Positions 38,610-40,866 of a stretch of DNA of 40,866 nt are shown here, one piece after another. The translations under genes and the position numbers were made by a program. Each line of letters starts with the position of its first letter. Position 1 is the first letter of the stretch. Under the pieces are notes generated by a model, which saw nothing but the letters and a program-made list of their open reading frames with translations, had not been told where the DNA came from and searched no databases. The DNA is taken from positions 1 through 40,866 of the IMG/VR virus record IMGVR_UViG_3300008448_000214. One strand, written 5' to 3'. The stretch is from a virus.

Positions 38610-38982
38610 CAGCCTTCTTCAACATCTTCAACAACTCACTAGTGCTACCAACAAATAAATTGTTGTTCACTGTGCTTGGGCCACCTTTATCTTGTTGAAG
38701 ATCTTGTTTACGTTTTGATAGTTCTAACAAGTCTTTACCAGAGTCAGAAAGAGTTTTAACCATGGTGGCAACCACCTCGTAAGCACGAGGTTGCTGAGAT
38801 TGAGAGGCTACACTCATTATTTCGTCAAGAGCCATTTCCCCTTTGTCCATAATAGAACGCAGACGGTTTCTGGCGTACTCATAGTCATCTTCCACATCAG
38901 AGATGGGAACAACTTGAATTTCTTTTTGAGGTTCCAATGGTGGAAGTCCTAATGTTTTGCTTATTGTGTCATTAATGTTCAT
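38590..38982 (-). CDS. 16: gp16 terminase small subunit
   Basis: 130 aa (T4: 164). Binds DNA as a ring and regulates gp17. The central helices (DYEYARNRLRSIMDKGEMALDEIMSVA, YEVVATMVKTLSDSGKDLLELSKRK) fit the family coiled-coil oligomerisation part. The ATG overlaps the gp15 stop (ATGA), and the end overlaps gp17. This is the T4 gene order. Confidence 0.92.
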   Translation of the reverse strand: MNINDTISKTLGLPPLEPQKEIQVVPISDVEDDYEYARNRLRSIMDKGEMALDEIMSVASQSQQPRAYEVVATMVKTLSDSGKDLLELSKRKQDLQQDKGGPSTVNNNLFVGSTSELLKMLKKADADEQK

Positions 38983-39809
38983 AGTGTTGTTCTAGTAATA
39001 ATATACCCATAGTTATCATTTGCCATAATTTGAGAAGCTGGAACAGTGGCAGAAGCGTTTGAAGTTGGCGAACCGTTTGCCAACAATCCAGGAGAAACAG
39101 TTGTTCTATCTAATGCTGTATTTACTGTTCCAGGTGCATCGTCAATGTTATCGACAATACTTGCATCGTAGAAGTTTGTGTTTGCAATATTGATAATGCC
39201 AGATTTTCTGACAGGACCAAAAATGTATCCTTTGAGAATAAAGTTAAGGGTCCACATTAAAGTTCTACGTGTTGTGAATCCTTCTTCGTAAATGTCTTGG
39301 CTTACTACATCTAACAGAACAACAGGTATATCCATTGCTATGTTCATTTCAGGAACCAAATTCACTGTTGCTGTCCATTCGGGGGTGAAGAATGGTAGTA
39401 TTTGCTCTAGAATTCTTGAACCATCTTCGGCATTCTTTGATAGAATATACAACGAAAACATAAAATCGTATGGAACAGGGTTGTATTGATACTTTTGCTT
39501 TGTAGCATTAGTAGAATCAATAGCTCTGTTTCTGTTGATTGTTTGTAGCTTTCGTTCTGAAGCATAGTTGATGTTTGTCATTTCAAAAGCCATTCTTGGC
39601 AGCTGAATTGCAAATTTTCTGTTTAAATTTGGGTCTTGATCTAATCTGGCCAGCACCTTTTCTTTTGGACCATAAGCAATAGGTACACGTAAAGATTGAT
39701 ATTGGTCTCCGTTAGAATCTTCTCTTGTGATTCTAACATCATTGAATAGCGTACCAAAAAGCGTTACGTATTTTCTTATTGATCCGTGATAAAAATCTAA
39801 GCCAAACAT
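38979..39809 (-). CDS. 15: gp15 proximal tail sheath stabiliser
   Basis: 276 aa (T4: 272). Caps the tail at the head-proximal end and joins it to the neck. The start MFGLDFYHGSIRKYVTLFGTLFNDVRI is typical, as are VPIAYGPKEKVLARL, QLPRMAFEMTNINY and the strand LMWTLNFILKGYIFGPV. The ATG overlaps the gp14 stop (TAATG). Overall length is that of the family. Confidence 0.93.
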   Translation of the reverse strand: MFGLDFYHGSIRKYVTLFGTLFNDVRITREDSNGDQYQSLRVPIAYGPKEKVLARLDQDPNLNRKFAIQLPRMAFEMTNINYASERKLQTINRNRAIDSTNATKQKYQYNPVPYDFMFSLYILSKNAEDGSRILEQILPFFTPEWTATVNLVPEMNIAMDIPVVLLDVVSQDIYEEGFTTRRTLMWTLNFILKGYIFGPVRKSGIINIANTNFYDASIVDNIDDAPGTVNTALDRTTVSPGLLANGSPTSNASATVPASQIMANDNYGYIITRTTL

Positions 39810-40537
39810 TAGTATGTCCCGTCTTCACTGAAAGGGTTTAATTCTGAGAAGTCCAAATATGTATCAGCTTCTGATTCAATAGTAACATTTTCTGCTGCTG
39901 GATCAATTACTTCCAAATTATATCCTTCAGAAGCAATTGCATATCCATCCTCTGCTAATAACAAACCACCAGTTTGTAATAAAAGAGAAAATCTTTGTAT
40001 GTCTAATGAATTTGTTTTGTACAGAGTATCAATTTCACCAATACCAGTGTCAAACACTTCTGAATTGTACTCAAACAACTCACACTTTAGGTCGTACATT
40101 TGCAACGAACCTAGTTGATAGAATACTGATTCGTGCTCGACAAACTTAATTTCAAACAGCTTTTTGTTTAGAGGAAAATAAACCAAATCCCCTTCACGTG
40201 GTCTATTGATTAGAAGAACATCACCGACCTCGTCAGTGAAAGTGCGACGTGCTATAGTGAAAGTGATTTGATCTCTAATTTGTAGGTTGAATTTGGAAAG
40301 GAAATCACCTTCACCTTCAAACCCTTCCACGTTTTTGATATACATTTCAACATCAATGGCTCTTGTATACTTTGAAGATTGAGTATCTTCACCATAAATT
40401 TTATCTTTGTCTTGTATAGTTCTAGGGACATATTTCACATCATGTCCATAAATCTTGATCGATTCAACGACAAGATTTTCTATCAACAGCTGTTCTTGAC
40501 TGTTGCCAAAGTTGTTGAAATAAAAAGATGTAGCCAC
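39809..40537 (-). CDS. 14: gp14 neck protein, GTG start
   Basis: 242 aa (T4: 256). Forms the neck with gp13. Segments LVVESIKIYGHDVKYVPRT, YGEDTQSSKYTRAIDVEMYIKN and LVYFPLNKKLFEIKFVEHES match the family. The start codon is GTG (40537) shortly after the gp13 stop, with GGTGGGA upstream; no better ATG exists in the frame nearby. Confidence 0.92.
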   Translation of the reverse strand: MATSFYFNNFGNSQEQLLIENLVVESIKIYGHDVKYVPRTIQDKDKIYGEDTQSSKYTRAIDVEMYIKNVEGFEGEGDFLSKFNLQIRDQITFTIARRTFTDEVGDVLLINRPREGDLVYFPLNKKLFEIKFVEHESVFYQLGSLQMYDLKCELFEYNSEVFDTGIGEIDTLYKTNSLDIQRFSLLLQTGGLLLAEDGYAIASEGYNLEVIDPAAENVTIESEADTYLDFSELNPFSEDGTY

Positions 40538-40539
40538 TT

Positions 40540-40866
40540 TTATCCCACCATATCCATAACTGGTAATGAGAAGCTGTTGATCATTTCACTTTCCATCTTC
40601 TTTAATTCTTCAGTAGCATCATCGTATATCTTTTGACCGTTGAATTGAACCCCACCAGGAAGTTGCAAGCCTGTGAATTTGGTTAGGTTTGCACCCCACT
40701 GCTGTTTAATTAATTGTGTGCAGTAGTTTTGCAACCAACGATCACCCCAAACATCTGTATAAACATCTGGATCAATAACTTGATAGGCACGGAACATTAG
40801 ATAATCACCAACGTTAATTTTGTTCCAATCCATGTCTGGATATATGATGTTTTTATGTCTGTTGTA
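40540..40866 (-). CDS. 13: gp13 neck protein, C-terminal part
   Basis: The frame is open to the window edge (at least 108 residues). It contains MFRAYQVIDPDVYTDVWGDRWLQNYCTQLIKQQWGANLTKFTGLQLPGGV and ends in LPVMDMVG. The repeated pattern Q-W-G-A-N-L-x-K-F fits the gp13 C-terminus, and it lies in the T4 place before gp14. The N-terminal two-thirds are outside the window. The ATG at 40833 is internal, not the start. Confidence 0.88.
   Translation of the reverse strand, partial: YNRHKNIIYPDMDWNKINVGDYLMFRAYQVIDPDVYTDVWGDRWLQNYCTQLIKQQWGANLTKFTGLQLPGGVQFNGQKIYDDATEELKKMESEMINSFSLPVMDMVG

Overview
The window is a contiguous piece of a T4-superfamily (tevenvirus-like) myovirus genome. It is AT-rich by eye. 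Almost every gene lies on the minus strand, so gene order below follows transcription, from high to low coordinates. The evidence is an uninterrupted T4 core: neck, tail, terminase, portal, prohead and capsid genes (gp13 to gp23), then uvsY, uvsW, gp55, gp47, gp46, the gp45/44/62/regA replisome block, gp43, uvsX and gp41. Accessory genes such as hsp20, peptide deformylase, a coil-containing membrane protein and an LSm-like protein recall the marine and environmental 'exo-T4' phages more than coliphage T4. The host cannot be fixed from this sequence; a Gram-negative bacterium is the reasonable default.

Layout. (1) 40866-26500: late structural module gp13 (partial), gp14, gp15, gp16, gp17, gp18, gp19, gp20, gp67, a gp68-like core protein, a 98-aa protein, gp21, gp22, gp23, then a tail-tube-like protein. 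T4-type late promoters (TATAAATA or near variants) precede gp18, gp23 and probably others. One plus-strand gene, a GIY-YIG/NUMOD endonuclease with its own TATAAATA box, sits between gp18 and gp19. (2) 25903-17652: recombination and late-sigma genes uvsY, uvsW, LSm-like, gp55, gp47, 158-aa protein, gp46, peptide deformylase, queE, AbrB-like, queD. (3) 17644-12209: SWIM protein, folE, HTH protein, T5orf172-like protein, T-fold protein, dpdA, DUF3310 protein, dUTPase-like protein, glycosyltransferase. (4) 12209-7636: gp45, gp44, a 48-aa membrane microprotein, gp62, regA, methyltransferase, dCMP deaminase, hsp20, a 31-aa protein, terminator. (5) 7609-719: gp43, two conserved unknowns, uvsX, gp41, a TTG-start small membrane protein, a zinc metalloprotease, terminator. 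(6) 632-1: promoter and tRNA cluster (Glu, Trp, Gln, Val, Asp, partial Gly).

The most notable system is a split 7-deazaguanine DNA-modification pathway: folE, a QueD-like enzyme, queE and a dpdA-type transglycosylase, without queC in the window. The radical-SAM motif of QueE has a 36-residue insertion. The two T-fold proteins carry complementary halves of the expected active site: one has the catalytic Cys, the other the three-His zinc site.

Regulation is readable from the DNA. Seven promoters share GTTGACT, a 17-nt spacer and a TATAAT-like -10 box, one of them inside the dCMP deaminase gene. Four intrinsic terminators are clear, with a fifth before the portal gene. A nearly identical initiation-region element precedes gp45 and gp44 and is a good candidate RegA operator.
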